A DNA stretch of 64,000 nt, taken from NCBI GenBank assembly GCA_037044905.1, contig JBAOKB010000144.1, forward strand, positions 868,001 through 932,000, given 5' to 3'. Below the pieces are notes generated by a model. It worked only from the letters and a program-made list of their open reading frames with translations, had not been told where the DNA came from and searched no databases. This document shows, in pieces, positions 21,875-33,872 of the stretch; position 1 is the first letter of the stretch, and each line of letters starts with the position of its first letter. A program made the translations under genes and the position numbers. This stretch comes from Hortaea werneckii. Its lineage: Eukaryota; Ascomycota; Dothideomycetes; Mycosphaerellales; Teratosphaeriaceae.

Positions 21875-23192
21875 CCTAGTGGGTAGTCCAACTAGTCTTC
21901 GATTAATTCACATGAAATTGAAGAGCCCAACCCATGTCGACAATGCTTGAAAACAAACGGAAGAGTTTTGATGGCTGCCTGGAAGTGAGATGAACAAGGA
22001 TGTGTTCTGGCCGAACCTATGGTATGCCAAGGCTGGAAGTGATCGGAAAACCGGGGAGAGCGGACATTGAATTGCCTTAGGCATCCCATAGCGCAAACGA
22101 CCTGGGATAACGGAATCGCGGATTATTAGGTACACAGGGAAATAAAGTGACTACATAGTATGTCTATCTGCACAGAACGACCGCGCGAAGAACAGGGAGT
22201 TTAGTCGGAGATGTTCACATCATGTTACAATTGCGTTTCTACGAATAATTCACAAGTAACACTTATGCTTCCTCTGGACAATTTAAGGTCCGATTACAAT
22301 CAATTCCGCTATGCTCGGGAAAGATCGATGTACTGTTCTGACCTTCAAAAAGATTCGCTCGGCAACTTCTGTACAACAGGAAGAAGGCCTGGCCGCTCTC
22401 CATCCGAGACTTCTATTAGCGTTGACCCTTCGCTGTACTATCGACTGTCTCGAAGTGAAGATTGATGCAGGGGCTCGGTGTCGTATGAGTATGTCGTGCT
22501 GTTCCTTCTGGGTCGTGTGGATATTACAACCCGACCTCGATAATATGCGCTTTAAGTGTTCGGGAGTGGTAAGTGTGTGATTGGTGAGGCCTTTGTAAAC
22601 GGGACCCTGTTATTGATCATGTCAGGCAGTGCTCTCTCCAAACAGACGGTGGTGGGACGACAAGCCGTGAAGTTTTTGTCGCAATAATTGACTCGTCGTT
22701 GCAATCGCTTTCGTCGACAGCTATCCTGTCTCTTGTTGACCGGTCTTGCAAACGGTAGCGCTCACGATAAGGAATATATCGACTTCCATGGTGAAATGCT
22801 GTAAAGCGTTCCACTTGGTGCTGGCACTAACTGTCTTCTCGGATCGTGTGTGGATAAAAGGGATGTTCGCGAAGTCGGATAGACGCCTATTGCAGTCTGG
22901 TTTTCCGCTTTCAAAAGTGGTGTGCGTTCATTACGAAGATGCTCCTGACATGTTAGCTCTTACACTTGGACAACAATATAGTTTATGCTTGTGTATGCAC
23001 AGGTGAGGTTTGAGACACCTTCCAATCTCGAGGACAAAAGGATTCCCAGCAAGAAAATGAGCATGTGCTATGAAGTGAAGTCTCCAGCACTTATGTCTCC
23101 CGCAATAGTGGGAGTTGCCGCTGCCGCCGCCTTAAGTAGCCATGAGGTGTTCGCTTCAACACTCTTTTCGGCAGCGACAACGACATGCAAAC
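21875..23192. other. Intergenic region upstream of the ABC transporter
   Basis: This 1.3-kb segment contains only short reading frames with no recognisable similarity and no paired splice sites. It must hold the promoter of the ABC transporter (minus strand) and perhaps that of the small Pro-rich gene (plus strand). Confidence 0.45.
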
Positions 23193-23899
23193 ATGCCTTT
23201 CGCCGTCGTCGTTGCGCTCTTCGAGCGAGTTTATCTCGCCATCCAGTACCCGTACGTGTATCCCCCTGGCGTAAGAGCTCCAGTCTCCGAAACGAGCAAT
23301 CCACTGATACTGTCCCATAGTCCAGCACCGGCGCCTTTGGTGCCACAACCGCTGCCACCGTGGCAGCCACCGCGCGGCTGGGGCCCCGGGCGGGCTCACG
23401 AGGGCTCGCCCACTCCGCCGCCGCCGAGGTGAGAGGCAGCTCATACTATCATGCAGGCCGATGCAACCGCCAGGTGTTCGGATTTGGAACTATCACATCT
23501 CAACGACTTCACCTGAAAGCCAGCGGCGACAAGGACTGTGGAGCCCGTCTGCGCAGCTTGTCCAGCACTTCGACCTACAATTGACCAGTCTTGACCTTGG
23601 AATCAACCAGCCCGTTGGCGCGACAGCCAGCGCGTCGTTCGGGCGATCAGAGACCTGGCGTGGTGGCCTTTTCCCTTTTTCTTTCCTACCTTTTTCCGAT
23701 GGCTAGAGTCAGATGCTAATATTCCTCCTATCCAGCCCAGAGCCGCCGCTCATTGACCTGTGAGTTCCATTAGCCCCTCTGCAGAGAGACATAGCCCTTA
23801 CATGCTACCAAAAGCTCTCCAAGACTTTGCTAATGCCTTCTCTATAGGGACGAAGCCAACGTGGGTGCGCCGTCGTCGCCGGCAGCTGCCCGGCAATGA
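23193..23899 (+). CDS. Small Pro-rich hypothetical protein with a 24-nt exon
   Basis: Not recognised. The proposed model is join(23193..23428, 23736..23759, 23848..23899), giving 103 aa. The ATG has a good fungal context (CAAACATG) and begins MPFAVVVALFERVYLAIQYP, possibly a short amphipathic or membrane-seeking helix. A Pro-rich middle follows (PAPAPLVPQPLPPWQPP). Donor GTGAGA, branch TGCTAAT and acceptor ATCCAG lead to a 24-nt exon. Donor GTGAGT, branch GCTAAT and acceptor TCTATAG lead to the last exon. The joined C-terminus reads PEPPLIDLDEANVGAPSS and then stops. Agreement of frame across two introns is the main support. Intron 1 is 307 nt and could hide another exon. An earlier in-frame ATG exists at 23142. 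Confidence 0.4.
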
Positions 23900-24186
23900 A
23901 GGTAAGCATCTGCACCTCTTTTCCATGCTGCATGCACAATTAGAGCGGAAACAGCTCCAAAATTTCGTCGCTTTCCCCAGCCAAGATCATATCAGAACGA
24001 GCTTGGATTGTGGAAGTTCAAGTTCAGACTTGAAGTTCACCGATGCCCATTTCGCGCTGACGGGGCCGTGCGCTTTCACAAGCCGAGGTCTCGCGTCGGC
24101 TACTGAAGATTGCCCTGACACTTTGGGTCTCTCTCTTTCCTTCCCTTCCCTTACGCTGCCTTCTTTACACATTGAGCGATCTGGCG

Positions 24187-25635
24187 ATGGCGGACTTTGC
24201 GGCAGCTCAACAGCGGATTCTCGCCCGTCGAGCCGCTCGAGACGCGCAAGCCTCTGCCTCCCAATCTCTCCGTAATCAAGAGCGTACTAATCGCCTGCTA
24301 GGCCTCCCTCCCGCTCTCCGAGTCCTCGCCCACCAGACCTGGAACCTGTGGGACGACATCAGCAACCCGTACGGCACGCGTCCAGCATTCCGAGTCGGCC
24401 AAGTTGACGCCGAGCTCCTCGACGAAGAATTGCTGGAGCTGCTGAAGAACCAGGCTGGGGAAGGACTGAAGCTCTTTGGCGCACATCTCAAGGACGACTG
24501 GAGCGCAGAGATTGGGCTGGCTCTAAGAGCCGTATTGTGGAAATTGTCCATCTGGGACCACGGAGCAACCTATGGTGCTTCCCTGCAAGGGTTGCAGTAC
24601 GTCGACGCGCGGGAAAGCAATGCAGCGGCACGAGCGGCACCAAAAGCATGGCAGAAAATCGCCTATGGGCTACTTACAGTTGGTGGGCGGTATGGATGGA
24701 GCAGATGGGAGGACTACCTCAGCAGCACCGAGAACAGCTACGACGCGCCTTCGACCTTGATTCAAAAACTCTCACGATTTACGACATTGGCTGGTACCAC
24801 ACACGAGATCGCCGCATTTGCCTCCTTCCTCATCTTCCTCTACAATGGCAAATATCGAACAATAACAGATCGCATACTGCGACTGCGACTCGTACCGAGC
24901 TCGAATCAAACGAACAGAGAGGTATCATTTGAATACCTGAACCGACAACTGGTGTGGCATGCCTTTACCGAATTCCTCTTATTTCTGCTGCCGCTTGTGG
25001 GCATCAGTAGATGGCGACGATGGATAGCAAGAGCCTGGAAGCGCGCGAAGAATAGCCTCAGAGGTATGCGCGCAGGCGATCAGGGCGCGACAGACGAAGA
25101 CGAAGATATTGGAAAGGGCGAACTGGCATTTTTGCCCGAGAGGACATGCGCGATATGCTACCAAGACCAGAACCCGGCCGGCGGCAGGAGTGAGCAGGAT
25201 GTTCTGTCCGGTAGCAATGCCGGCATTGTGGGCAGCGCAGCAACCGACATCACGAATCCATACGCAGCTATGCCATGCGGGTGCATCTACTGCTTCGTCT
25301 GTCTCGCACAGCGCATTGAAGCCGAAGAAGGAGAAGGATGGACGTGTCTACGATGCGGCGAGGTCGTCCAGGAATGCAAGCCTTGGGATGGCGATGTGCT
25401 CGAGCCAGTGGCCGAAAGGAACTCGGAGAGAGCGGGAAGTGAAGACGCAGTGACAATGGCATCTGAAGAAGGCTATGGAAGGCCAAACAGTCGCAGAAGC
25501 GTCGCGTGGGCGGACGAATTAATTGAAGAAGAGAAGGAGATGCAACGGACAATGAGCCATGTCGATCCCATGCCCATCCCAGACGACGAAGACGAAGGAT
25601 TTGCGGAGGATCAGACCATGGCAGAGGCTTGGTGA
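24187..25635 (+). CDS. PEX2: Peroxin-2, peroxisomal RING E3 ligase subunit
   Basis: Subunit of the PEX2-PEX10-PEX12 ubiquitin ligase in the peroxisomal membrane, which ubiquitinates the receptor PEX5 for recycling. A single exon gives 482 aa from the ATG at 24187 (MADFAAAQQRIL). The Pex2/Pex12 N-terminal domain covers about residues 50-300, including LFGAHLKDDWSAEIGLALRA, WQKIAYGLLTVGGRYG, FLIFLYNGKYRTITDRILRL and the hydrophobic FTEFLLFLLPLVG. The RING finger begins CAICYQ near residue 320, continues with PCGCIYCFVCLAQRI and ends with TCLRCGE. A ~35-residue Gly/Ser linker lies between the first two Cys and the rest of the finger. The acidic C-terminus is poorly conserved. The 6PGDH-like gene follows on the same strand. 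Confidence 0.93.
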   Translation: MADFAAAQQRILARRAARDAQASASQSLRNQERTNRLLGLPPALRVLAHQTWNLWDDISNPYGTRPAFRVGQVDAELLDEELLELLKNQAGEGLKLFGAHLKDDWSAEIGLALRAVLWKLSIWDHGATYGASLQGLQYVDARESNAAARAAPKAWQKIAYGLLTVGGRYGWSRWEDYLSSTENSYDAPSTLIQKLSRFTTLAGTTHEIAAFASFLIFLYNGKYRTITDRILRLRLVPSSNQTNREVSFEYLNRQLVWHAFTEFLLFLLPLVGISRWRRWIARAWKRAKNSLRGMRAGDQGATDEDEDIGKGELAFLPERTCAICYQDQNPAGGRSEQDVLSGSNAGIVGSAATDITNPYAAMPCGCIYCFVCLAQRIEAEEGEGWTCLRCGEVVQECKPWDGDVLEPVAERNSERAGSEDAVTMASEEGYGRPNSRRSVAWADELIEEEKEMQRTMSHVDPMPIPDDEDEGFAEDQTMAEAW

Positions 25636-26049
25636 GCAAGCGACAGAAGCATTGCCATCAGCATCACAAGAGCACCAACATTGAAGGTATCTAATATCTA
25701 GGTAGCTACGAAGACCACATGAAAATGCAATTAATACGTAAAAGTCCACTGCCTAAACGCGCCTTGTTACAGCGATTCAAATTTGGCGTGTCCGCGGAAG
25801 CTTCGGCGAAGCTTTCAAGAGCTCTCGATGACCGACGTCAGAAGCGAAGATGCCCCACGTCCTGTCAGGAACGAGAGCAAACATCATTTCAACGTCCCGA
25901 TGATGTCGAGCCAAAACATTGCTAAATTGCGGTGTGCGTAGGTATTGGATCATAACTATTCATCACATATATACTCTCCTTCGCGATTCTAGCCATTCGC
26001 GTCCTATTGACCACGCAGAAACCAGAACGATAGCATTGAACAAACAGCC
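25636..26049. other. Intergenic region between PEX2 and the 6PGDH-like gene
   Basis: This 414-nt segment should hold the PEX2 3' end and the promoter of the 6PGDH-like gene. No TATA box or coding region was recognised. Confidence 0.5.
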
Positions 26050-27693
26050 ATGGACAAGATTGCAGATCTCGGCGACAAGGCCAAAACGGCCGTCGATATG
26101 GCGAAAGGCCTTGACATCCAGCGCATAGCCATGATCGGATGTGGCTCGATGGGCGGTGGCATGGCACAGTTATTCGCTGAGAAGGGCATCTTTGTTGGAC
26201 TGCAAGACCCAAACGAGAGCATCATGGACCGCGTGCTGGATTCTGCTGCGAAGTCTGGTATTCCCAAGGACCGTATTAAGAAGTACAATGACTACGAAAG
26301 CTTGTGCAAAGATCTAGGAAGCCCCAAGGTGTTTGTGTGGAGTTTGCCTCATGGAGGTGTTGGCGACAAGGTGTTGGACGGGTTGATGCCTTTCTTGGAG
26401 AAGGGTGACATTATCATTGACTGTGGCAATGAACGCTGGGAGAACACGGAGAGGAGACAAGGGAAGTGTGTTACCAAGGGCATTCGATACGTTGGATGCG
26501 GTGTTTCGGGCGGCTACCAGGCAGCGTAAGTCGGCTACCAAGCTTGATGATTGTAAAGATACTGACACTACCGGACTGACAGACGAAGAGGTCCATCGAT
26601 GTGTCCTGGTGCCGACGACGAAACCCTTTCTCTTGTCCTACCGACCCTTCGCAAAGTCGCTGCGAAAGACCCCGATGGCAAAGCCTGCGTTGGACGCGTT
26701 GGCACCGGTGGCGCTGGCCACTACTGCAAGATGATCCACAATGGTATTGAGCATGGAATGATGAGCGCCATCTCGGAGGCGTACGCTTTTATGCGCATTG
26801 GCTTAGGCATGAGCTTGGACGAGATCGCAGACACTTACGACAAGTGGAATAGCGACGGCGAGCTTAAGGGCACCTTCCTTGTGTGGATTTCGAGAGATAT
26901 CTGCCGAAAAACGAACTCGAACGGTCAAAGAGTGTTGGACGAGGTCGAGGACAAGGTCGTGCAGGATTTCACCGGGGAGGAAGGAACGGGGATCTGGTCG
27001 AATATCGAAGCGGTCGACAAGCACGTTCCTGCGCCAACTCTCACCACGGCTCATTACCTCCGCTTGGCCTCTGGAAACCGGTACCAGCGTGCCTTCATCC
27101 AGAAAGCTTTTGGTGTTGGCGACGGCGCGCCGAACGACACGCACACGCAGCTGTTCCCTCCGCAGAAACTGCAAGACGTCTCCGATCGTGCTGCTGTGTT
27201 AGAAGACCTTAGGAAGGCTGTGTATGCTGCGTGTCTGAGCGCGTACGTGCAGGGTATGATCATCATCGATCGAGCGGATAGAGAGTACCACTTCAATGTG
27301 GACTATACCGAGCTGTTGCAAGTCTGGCGCGCGGGCTGCATCATCCAGGCCGACTACATTTCCAACACGTTATTGCAGCCGATCTACCATTCCAAGAAGA
27401 CAAAGCCGGCGGAGATTAATCCAATGTACGAGTCATCTGTCGCGGCAGACCTCAAGAAATCATTCGTCAGTCTCAGAAAGATCGTGGCTAAGAGCGTAGA
27501 GGGCGACCACATCATTCCAGCCTTGAGCGCGACTCTGGAATATTTGAAGTACCAGACTTCTACGGACCTGCCGACCAGCATGTACGAGGCCCAGCTTGAC
27601 TATTTCGGGAGCCACATGTACGATAAGAAGGGAGATGACCCCGAAGGCAGACCAGAGACTGGTAAGCACCACTTTGAGTGGAAGCCAGCGTAA
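26050..27693 (+). CDS. 6-phosphogluconate dehydrogenase family protein, divergent paralogue
   Basis: NADP-dependent oxidative decarboxylase family; the classic enzyme makes ribulose 5-phosphate in the pentose phosphate pathway. The model is join(26050..26525, 26583..27693), giving 528 aa. The 57-nt intron has a GTAAGT donor and a GACAG acceptor. The Rossmann motif is IGCGSMGGGMA (from about residue 29). The family signature appears as IIDCGNERWENTERR, the substrate Ser-Gly-Gly as GVSGGYQAARRGPS, and the catalytic Lys/Asn as KMIHNGIEHGMM. The C-terminal domain has EEGTGIWSNIEA, QVWRAGCIIQADYI and DYFGSHMY. Several positions differ from the housekeeping enzyme: ARRGPSMCPGADD replaces the usual ARxGPSLMPGG, and it is ~30 residues longer. 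It is probably active, but may not be the main 6PGDH of this fungus. Confidence 0.88.
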
Positions 27694-28419
27694 GTTTAGC
27701 GGTGCGGTGAGAGTGGATTCGGCCGGTTCTCGCTCGAAGGCTTGGACATGATTCGATTTGCATGTAGAGTACTGGCTTTCTCAATGGGTAAATGATGAAC
27801 GACAAAGCATGTACATATGTAGGCGTGATGCTACACAACTTGGCTGTGACCTGTTTACTTGAAACCGAACGAAGTGTTGTCCAGCCGCAGATCTTGTTTC
27901 GTCCAGCATCTGCTCTCCACCCCATCTCTCACGTATCGTGACAATCATCGAACAACCCGGGCCACGGGTCGTCGAATCCTGGTTAATTGGCACCGGCATA
28001 TACTTTGGCACCGCCCAGCGGGTCCACTCCGGCTGAAACCCAACGGTTCAAACCAACCCAAACGGTGCAGAAGTGAACTATGGCGGCCACGTTACTCGGC
28101 ATATGGCGCCGGGATCTTCCCGGCGCGCGCATGCTGCTCTGGATGCTTGTAGATTTTCACCAGGATACAGGACGCCCGTGTGCAATCGCCCCGAAGTGAT
28201 AACTCCGGGGGAATCAACCAAATCCTGGAGTTGCTTCTTGGCCTTTTAGGAATGAACACCTGGCTGCCGGTAGAACGTTAGCATGTACTCCTACCGTTCA
28301 CTGTCCAGCGGCGCAACAACTCGACAAAGTAATCTTGGGTCTGGCCGTGTCGCCGTCCCTGACTCCACTGGACTCCGTAGCAAGATGAGACAACAGCGGG
28401 CCATTTGCGCCCTTTTTTT
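27694..28419. other. Intergenic flank left of the RIP-affected element
   Basis: This 0.7-kb segment has normal base composition between the 6PGDH-like stop and the left terminal repeat. Only short frames occur. A GC-rich hairpin-like stretch (CCGGGATCTTCCCGG) lies near 28110. Nothing else was recognised. Confidence 0.5.
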
Positions 28420-28457
28420 AGAGCCTTTTAGCCACCTTTTTTTAATGCTAGCAAGCA
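28420..28457 (+). repeat. Left terminal inverted repeat, 38 bp
   Basis: Begins AGAGCCTTTTAGCCACC and continues through a T run to ATGCTAGCAAGCA. It matches the reverse complement of 31466-31503 at all 38 positions, and its CpA sites are not mutated. Confidence 0.92.
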
Positions 28458-31171
28458 ACCTCCTTTATAAGTAAACTACTTTGTTAACCTACTAATTTAG
28501 TACTAGTATAATACGCTCTTTTAAACTATATTAATATCGCGTAGTATTATTAATTACAATGGCGGAGCGTGTTTTATATATTTTAGGCCTTAACTTTATT
28601 ATTTACCTTATCCGATACTAAAGGGTTACTACTTAATAATACTACTACTATACTTTTAATTATAGATATCGAACTAAGTAATATAATATTAGTAATATAT
28701 AGCTATTTATAGTATAGATACTAATAGTATAGCCAAATATAGAGGCGTTAGCACTAGAAGTAAGAGTAGAGAGACTATTATATATTACTATTATATAGGT
28801 CCTTTAAATTTTCTTTAAATAGCTAGCTAGTAGTAGCCTATTATTATAAGGTAAAGCTTAAGCACTATAAGGTTAAGCGGCTACTTAAGATATTTAATCT
28901 AAATAGTATTTACTAGAGGATCTAAATTAGGCTTTTATTATAGTTAGCAATATATATAGTCTTATAGTAACTAGCCTATCTAGTTAAATAGACTAACTAT
29001 TATAAGGATTTTAGCTAAAGCTCTAAATATCTATCTATAGTATTTAATAATACTATTAAATACCTTTTAAAATAATATAATAAGTAGATTCGATAGTATC
29101 TACTACTATACTTATATTTAAAATTTTAATAGTATTTAGAGGTAGTAAAAGTAGCTAGCTAACTATACTATATTCTCTATTTATATAAAAACTCTACCTA
29201 CTTTCTATTTTATAGTATCTTATTACCTTTCTAGTACCCTCGAGGCTCTCGGCTTCTATTAAAAAATTGGTAGCGTTTTAATAGGATTCTATCTAGTCTC
29301 TATATTAGTATTAAATATATTTTTAGCGAGGTCTTTTGAAGGTATATAATTATAGCTTTTATACTATCTATAAGGCTTAGCTAGTAGCCTATTATAGTAT
29401 TCTATAGGGTCGTAGTATTATTTATAAACTATATTATTTATATAAGGCAATATAATTAAACTACTAATTAATATAGAATAGTATTACCTTTTTTTAAGAA
29501 ATATCTCGGCTATATATTAAGTATACTATTAGGGGATTAACCGACTTTTTTAGTATAATTATATACTAAAAGTTATTTAAATCTCCTACTATAGTATTTA
29601 AAAAAGGCTACTCTATTAAAGCGTAAAAATTAGCTTTTTTTAGCTAAACTACTATTAGCTCGACTATAAGTTTTAAAAGCTATATATAGCTTTTAATATA
29701 TTAGATTTTAAGCTACTAAACTCCTTTTAAAAGGAATTTTAGTTTTACTATATAGGAAAGCTATTTACCGCTATAGTCTAGCGCTAAGTATCTAATAGCT
29801 ATCTTTAATATAGGGCTATACTATTAATAAAGTTATACTAATAATTTAGCGCGATAGGGTATAGCTAATTTTAATAGATTTTACTTTTAATTTTATATAC
29901 CCTTAAAAAGGACTATAATAATACTACTATATTATATATAAATATATATAAAACATTATAGAGCTTAAAACCTATTATAAATACTACTTAGACTTTTTTT
30001 TTTCGTAATTTTTTATATATAAATAAGCTTATAATTATAAGTTACTAAAGATAATATAGAAGCTAGAAATAAACACTTAGTAGAGTATTTATTTTAAAAT
30101 AGTTACCTCTATACTATATAACTAACTAGCTAAGCGATTAAGCCTTATAAAATTTTAAGCTATTCTTTTATTCTAGAAAGACTATTAAACTTATCTTTAA
30201 CTTACTCTAGCTATACGCTATTATTCTAAGTAATAGATCTATTTATACGGTACTAATCTATAATAGCTTAATTAGTATTAATAAATAATATTTTAGTAGG
30301 GTCTTCTTCTAGTTTATTTAATAAAGGACAACCTCGCTTATTTCTACGACCTTAAGATCTTAATTCGCGGCCTCTACTAGCTAGAGTTAAACTCCTTCGA
30401 CTACTATTTAATACTAATATACTTAGAGGACCTTCGCGGTTACTATTAGCTTTAGCTTTAGAAGTTAGATCTAGAGGACTATCTATATAATTCGATAGCC
30501 TATTATTAAAGACCTTTTTATTAGTAGTTCTCGAGCGCTTTAGCCCCTACTACTTTAATATCTCTTCGTATACTACTAAAGCCTTAGCTCTCTTATCCTT
30601 CTTTTATTTTATATTTTTATTAATAGCCTTATTATATTAAGCGCGCTTTACTTTAAATTTAGCCTATTTCCTTTAAGTAATAGTAAACTTATTTTTATTT
30701 TTATAGCTAGTTTTAGAAGCGCCTTTACCCTTTAACTACTTATTAAACTCTCTTACTAGCCTTAGTAGTATTTTATTTAAACTCCTATACTTAGGTATAC
30801 TACTTAAATTATATTTATTTATTATATTATTCTAATAGCTAATAGAACTAAATTTATCCTTAAACTCTAGCGAGAGCTAGATCTATAGCGCTATAAAATA
30901 CTACTATATAATAAGGCCTCGAAATTTTCTATTAGTATAGCTACTTAATTACTAAGTTAAAGCTAGCTAAAATATTACTAATAGTAGTATTAACTAAAGC
31001 GACTAAATAGCTAAATCTACTAGATATAGCTATAAAAGTAGTAGCGGTATTATTTACTAAGAGATTAGAGAGGCCGAAGGTTAGATACTAGTACGACTAA
31101 ACTATTAATAGTTGCTATTATTTATATTAGGCATCTACTAATTAGCCTTAAAGTTTATTTTAAAGTAATAT

Positions 31172-31284
<113 letters not shown>

Positions 31285-31375
31285 TAATATATACTAAACT
31301 ATAACTATAATAATAACTAATATTAAACAAACTTTATTAGCGAGAGTAACTAGTACTAATCTAGTAGGTTAAAGG

Positions 31376-31418
31376 TACTAGCGATCTATAATAAACACCT
31401 TTCTATAGATCGCTAGTA
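31376..31418. repeat. Perfect 15-bp hairpin in the element
   Basis: TACTAGCGATCTATA at 31376-31390 pairs exactly with 31404-31418, leaving a 13-nt loop. It lies 50-90 bp inside the right terminal repeat. Confidence 0.9.
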
Positions 31419-31436
31419 GAGCTTTAATAAAGCCTA

Positions 31437-31462
31437 TTAACCTTCCGCAAAGGGAAGGTTAA
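31437..31462. repeat. Perfect 10-bp hairpin in the element
   Basis: TTAACCTTCC at 31437-31446 pairs with GGAAGGTTAA at 31453-31462 across a 6-nt loop, immediately inside the right terminal repeat. Confidence 0.88.
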
Positions 31463-31465
31463 AGC

Positions 31466-31503
31466 TGCTTGCTAGCATTAAAAAAAGGTGGCTAAAAGGC
31501 TCT
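31466..31503 (-). repeat. Right terminal inverted repeat, 38 bp
   Basis: Perfect reverse complement of 28420-28457. The sequence beyond it returns at once to ordinary composition. Confidence 0.92.
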
Positions 31504-32400
31504 TTTGGGCGACTTCCTACAGAAGAGTCCTTGACTTACCTCGGCAGATGGGACCAGTCATCACGAGTCATTAGCCACGTGGATTCGAAGGCCTTAAAAC
31601 GGTAGTTACATAGTATATGCCAGGATTCCCACCGATAGAGAGTCAGCGTAGCGTGGCGTTTGCCATCCACCACCGCCTCGTCTTCAGAGTTTTCTTGGCT
31701 TATTCCTTCTTCTCCGACTATGCCGAAAATGCTCACGAGAAGATGTGCCACCGTTGTGAAGTCGCAGCTCGGGAGTGAACAGGCGCTGGGGCTGAGAAAT
31801 TGATGGAAGCAATTAAACTCAGAAGAGCAAAAGAACAACCTTTGGACGCCATGCAGGTCCGCTCTAAGGTTTCTGCAGTGCAGTGGACTGGCTCGAGACC
31901 TGTAACACAAGAGCGCCGTCACTAGCCGGTGGTCCATGCCGCTTCAGGCGTACGATCCCAATCAGCCCTGGAACCCCAGACCCTCCTGCGGTAGGATGTA
32001 GGTCCCTTCAGTTGTTGTTGACTGTCGGCGTGTCGCAGGATAGGAGCTGTCACCATTTGAACTATGCCTGTGCTAGCCCCTCGGCATTGGACGGCGTGGA
32101 TTATCGACTTTCCTATCCTTCTCAACCACTCACGATCACCTGTTGTTTCGTTCTTCTAGGGGCAGGCGGGTCTGTCGGAGGCATAACCCCATTTCAATCT
32201 TCCACCGTCACTACCTTTAGCGCAACGCAGAAGCGTGACAGACCTGCGACCACTGCCGCCTTATACCAGTGTCGACCCAGGGTCGATTACCAACCACGCT
32301 CACACCCCAGGCCTCCAGTTCTCTGGTGGACTTATCATGTCCTTTGCTTCTGTCCAAGCTCGCTCCTAACTACTGCGAGCGCTCCCTTCACTGATTGACC
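31504..32400. other. Intergenic flank right of the element; promoter of the Pth11-like gene
   Basis: This 0.9-kb segment has normal base composition. Frames on both strands are short and without recognisable similarity. The segment just before 32401 should hold the promoter of the receptor gene. Confidence 0.5.
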
Positions 32401-33872
32401 ATGCGATTTCCGCCTCTTGAGGTGCTGAGCACCTGGCCAACGCCGAACTATGACGACCCAGAGACTAGGGGTAATGCCTCACTCATTGTCAACATCATTT
32501 TCCTTTTCCTGGTTCTGGTCGCAGTCGCTTTGCGGGTCTACAGCCGTACATCAGTGAGACGGTGGTTTGGTCTAGACGATATCATGATTGGGCTGGCCAC
32601 GGTACGTCTATCCTGGGCCATATGCTCCATTCATGCACTAACGCCACACATTAGCTCTTCACGATTGGACTGACAGTCGTGGTCGTTCTCGCAAATGAAC
32701 GATATGGGTGGAATCGCCACATATACGACATTCCGTTTGAGCGCATTGAAGCGGCGAATATCATTGCACTAACGGCGAAAGTCACGTTTACGCTAGCCGC
32801 GACCTTCACAAGGCTGTCGCTTTGCATGTTCTACTACCGACTCGTTGGAGACAGTGGCGTTAACTGGTTTCGATGGGTCGTTCACGCAAATGTCGCTTTT
32901 TCGGTTTCAGTCTGCATAACTTTCGTCTTTCTGTCTGTCTTCCTCTGCACGTAAGTCCAACCCCTTGAGCTCTTTACCTTGGATCATGCTAATGCTTGAT
33001 TCGCAGACCGGTTCAATACTACTGGGAGTTCCCTCCCTCGACGGATGGCCACTGCCTGGACGAAGGCATTGCCACTTTGGCCGCCGGCATTCTTAACCTC
33101 TCAGCCGATCTGCTCGCCACAATCACCCCAATACCGCTGGTCATGCGGCTTAATATGCGCCTGAAGTATAGGATTGGCGTATCCATTCTTTTTGGCCTCG
33201 GCTTCATAGTGATCGTGGCAGGTATCGTGCGAACTTACTACATCTGGAAAGGTCTGATGGACACTTATGACGCGACGTGGTATGCTTATCCACTATGGAT
33301 TGCGGCTGCGGTCGAGATCGATGTAGGAGTGGTGAGTATTGGCGACCCTTCCAGCTATTCTAAGATTTCAACTGACCCATTGGATGCAGATCTGTGCGTG
33401 CGCACCTGCTTTAAAGACATTGTTCCACTTTTCGTCAAGCAACACTCAGGGGTATTATTCGCAAGAGCCATCAGGCCCAAGCAGCCAACGAGCCGCCAAA
33501 GAGAGCCACACGAACTCATCGAAACCGTCGTCAAAGAGAAGCTTCTTCAACGCAACCGCCAAATTGCCCTGGTCTCAGAACTCGCGGTCGCAGAAGGGTT
33601 CGGTCAGGATACCAGAGCCCGACACAACAGGAAGTACCGGTTCGTGGCTGGACATGGCGAAGAGCCGGACCGAAGTAATATGTGAGCCGGCAACACCACA
33701 AAGAGGAGGCCGTACTGCCCCAGCATTGGAGATCATGCGACGGGATTCGGTGGAGCTGGAGAGCTTGTGTTATGAGCGGACGGTGTCCTCAGTTTCACAT
33801 CACGAACCAGGCTCGTTTTCGGACGACCGTCACTTACCGCCCTCGGAACATAGTTTTGCGAAGCGATATTAA
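32401..33872 (+). CDS. Pth11-like rhodopsin-domain integral membrane protein
   Basis: Seven-helix fungal membrane protein of the Pth11-related group (Rhodopsin_dom_fungi), without an N-terminal CFEM domain. Members are putative receptors for surface or host cues, but most are uncharacterised. The model is join(32401..32601, 32655..32950, 33007..33331, 33390..33872), giving 434 aa. The three introns are 53, 56 and 58 nt with donors GTACGT, GTAAGT and GTGAGT. Helices are seen at NIIFLFLVLVAVALRVYSR, LFTIGLTVVVVLA, VTFTLAATFTRLSLCMFYYRL, VHANVAFSVSVCITFVFLSVFLC, LNLSADLLATITPIPLVMRL, VSILFGLGFIVIVAGIVRTYY and PLWIAAAVEIDVGVICACAPAL. A conserved Cys follows helix 4 (FLCTPVQYYW). The C-terminal ~150 residues are polar and Ser-rich, probably cytoplasmic. 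The gene begins 0.9 kb from the RIP-affected element. Confidence 0.9.

Noticed and set aside
23068..23444. Minus-strand frames of 100-117 codons
   Set aside because: They overlap the better supported plus-strand small gene and have no paired splice sites or known features.
24172..24186. PEX2 start 15 nt upstream
   Set aside because: The codon there is TTG; the first ATG is at 24187.
28030..28080. tRNA-like B-box (GGTTCAAACC)
   Set aside because: No matching A-box, acceptor stem or cloverleaf could be folded around it.
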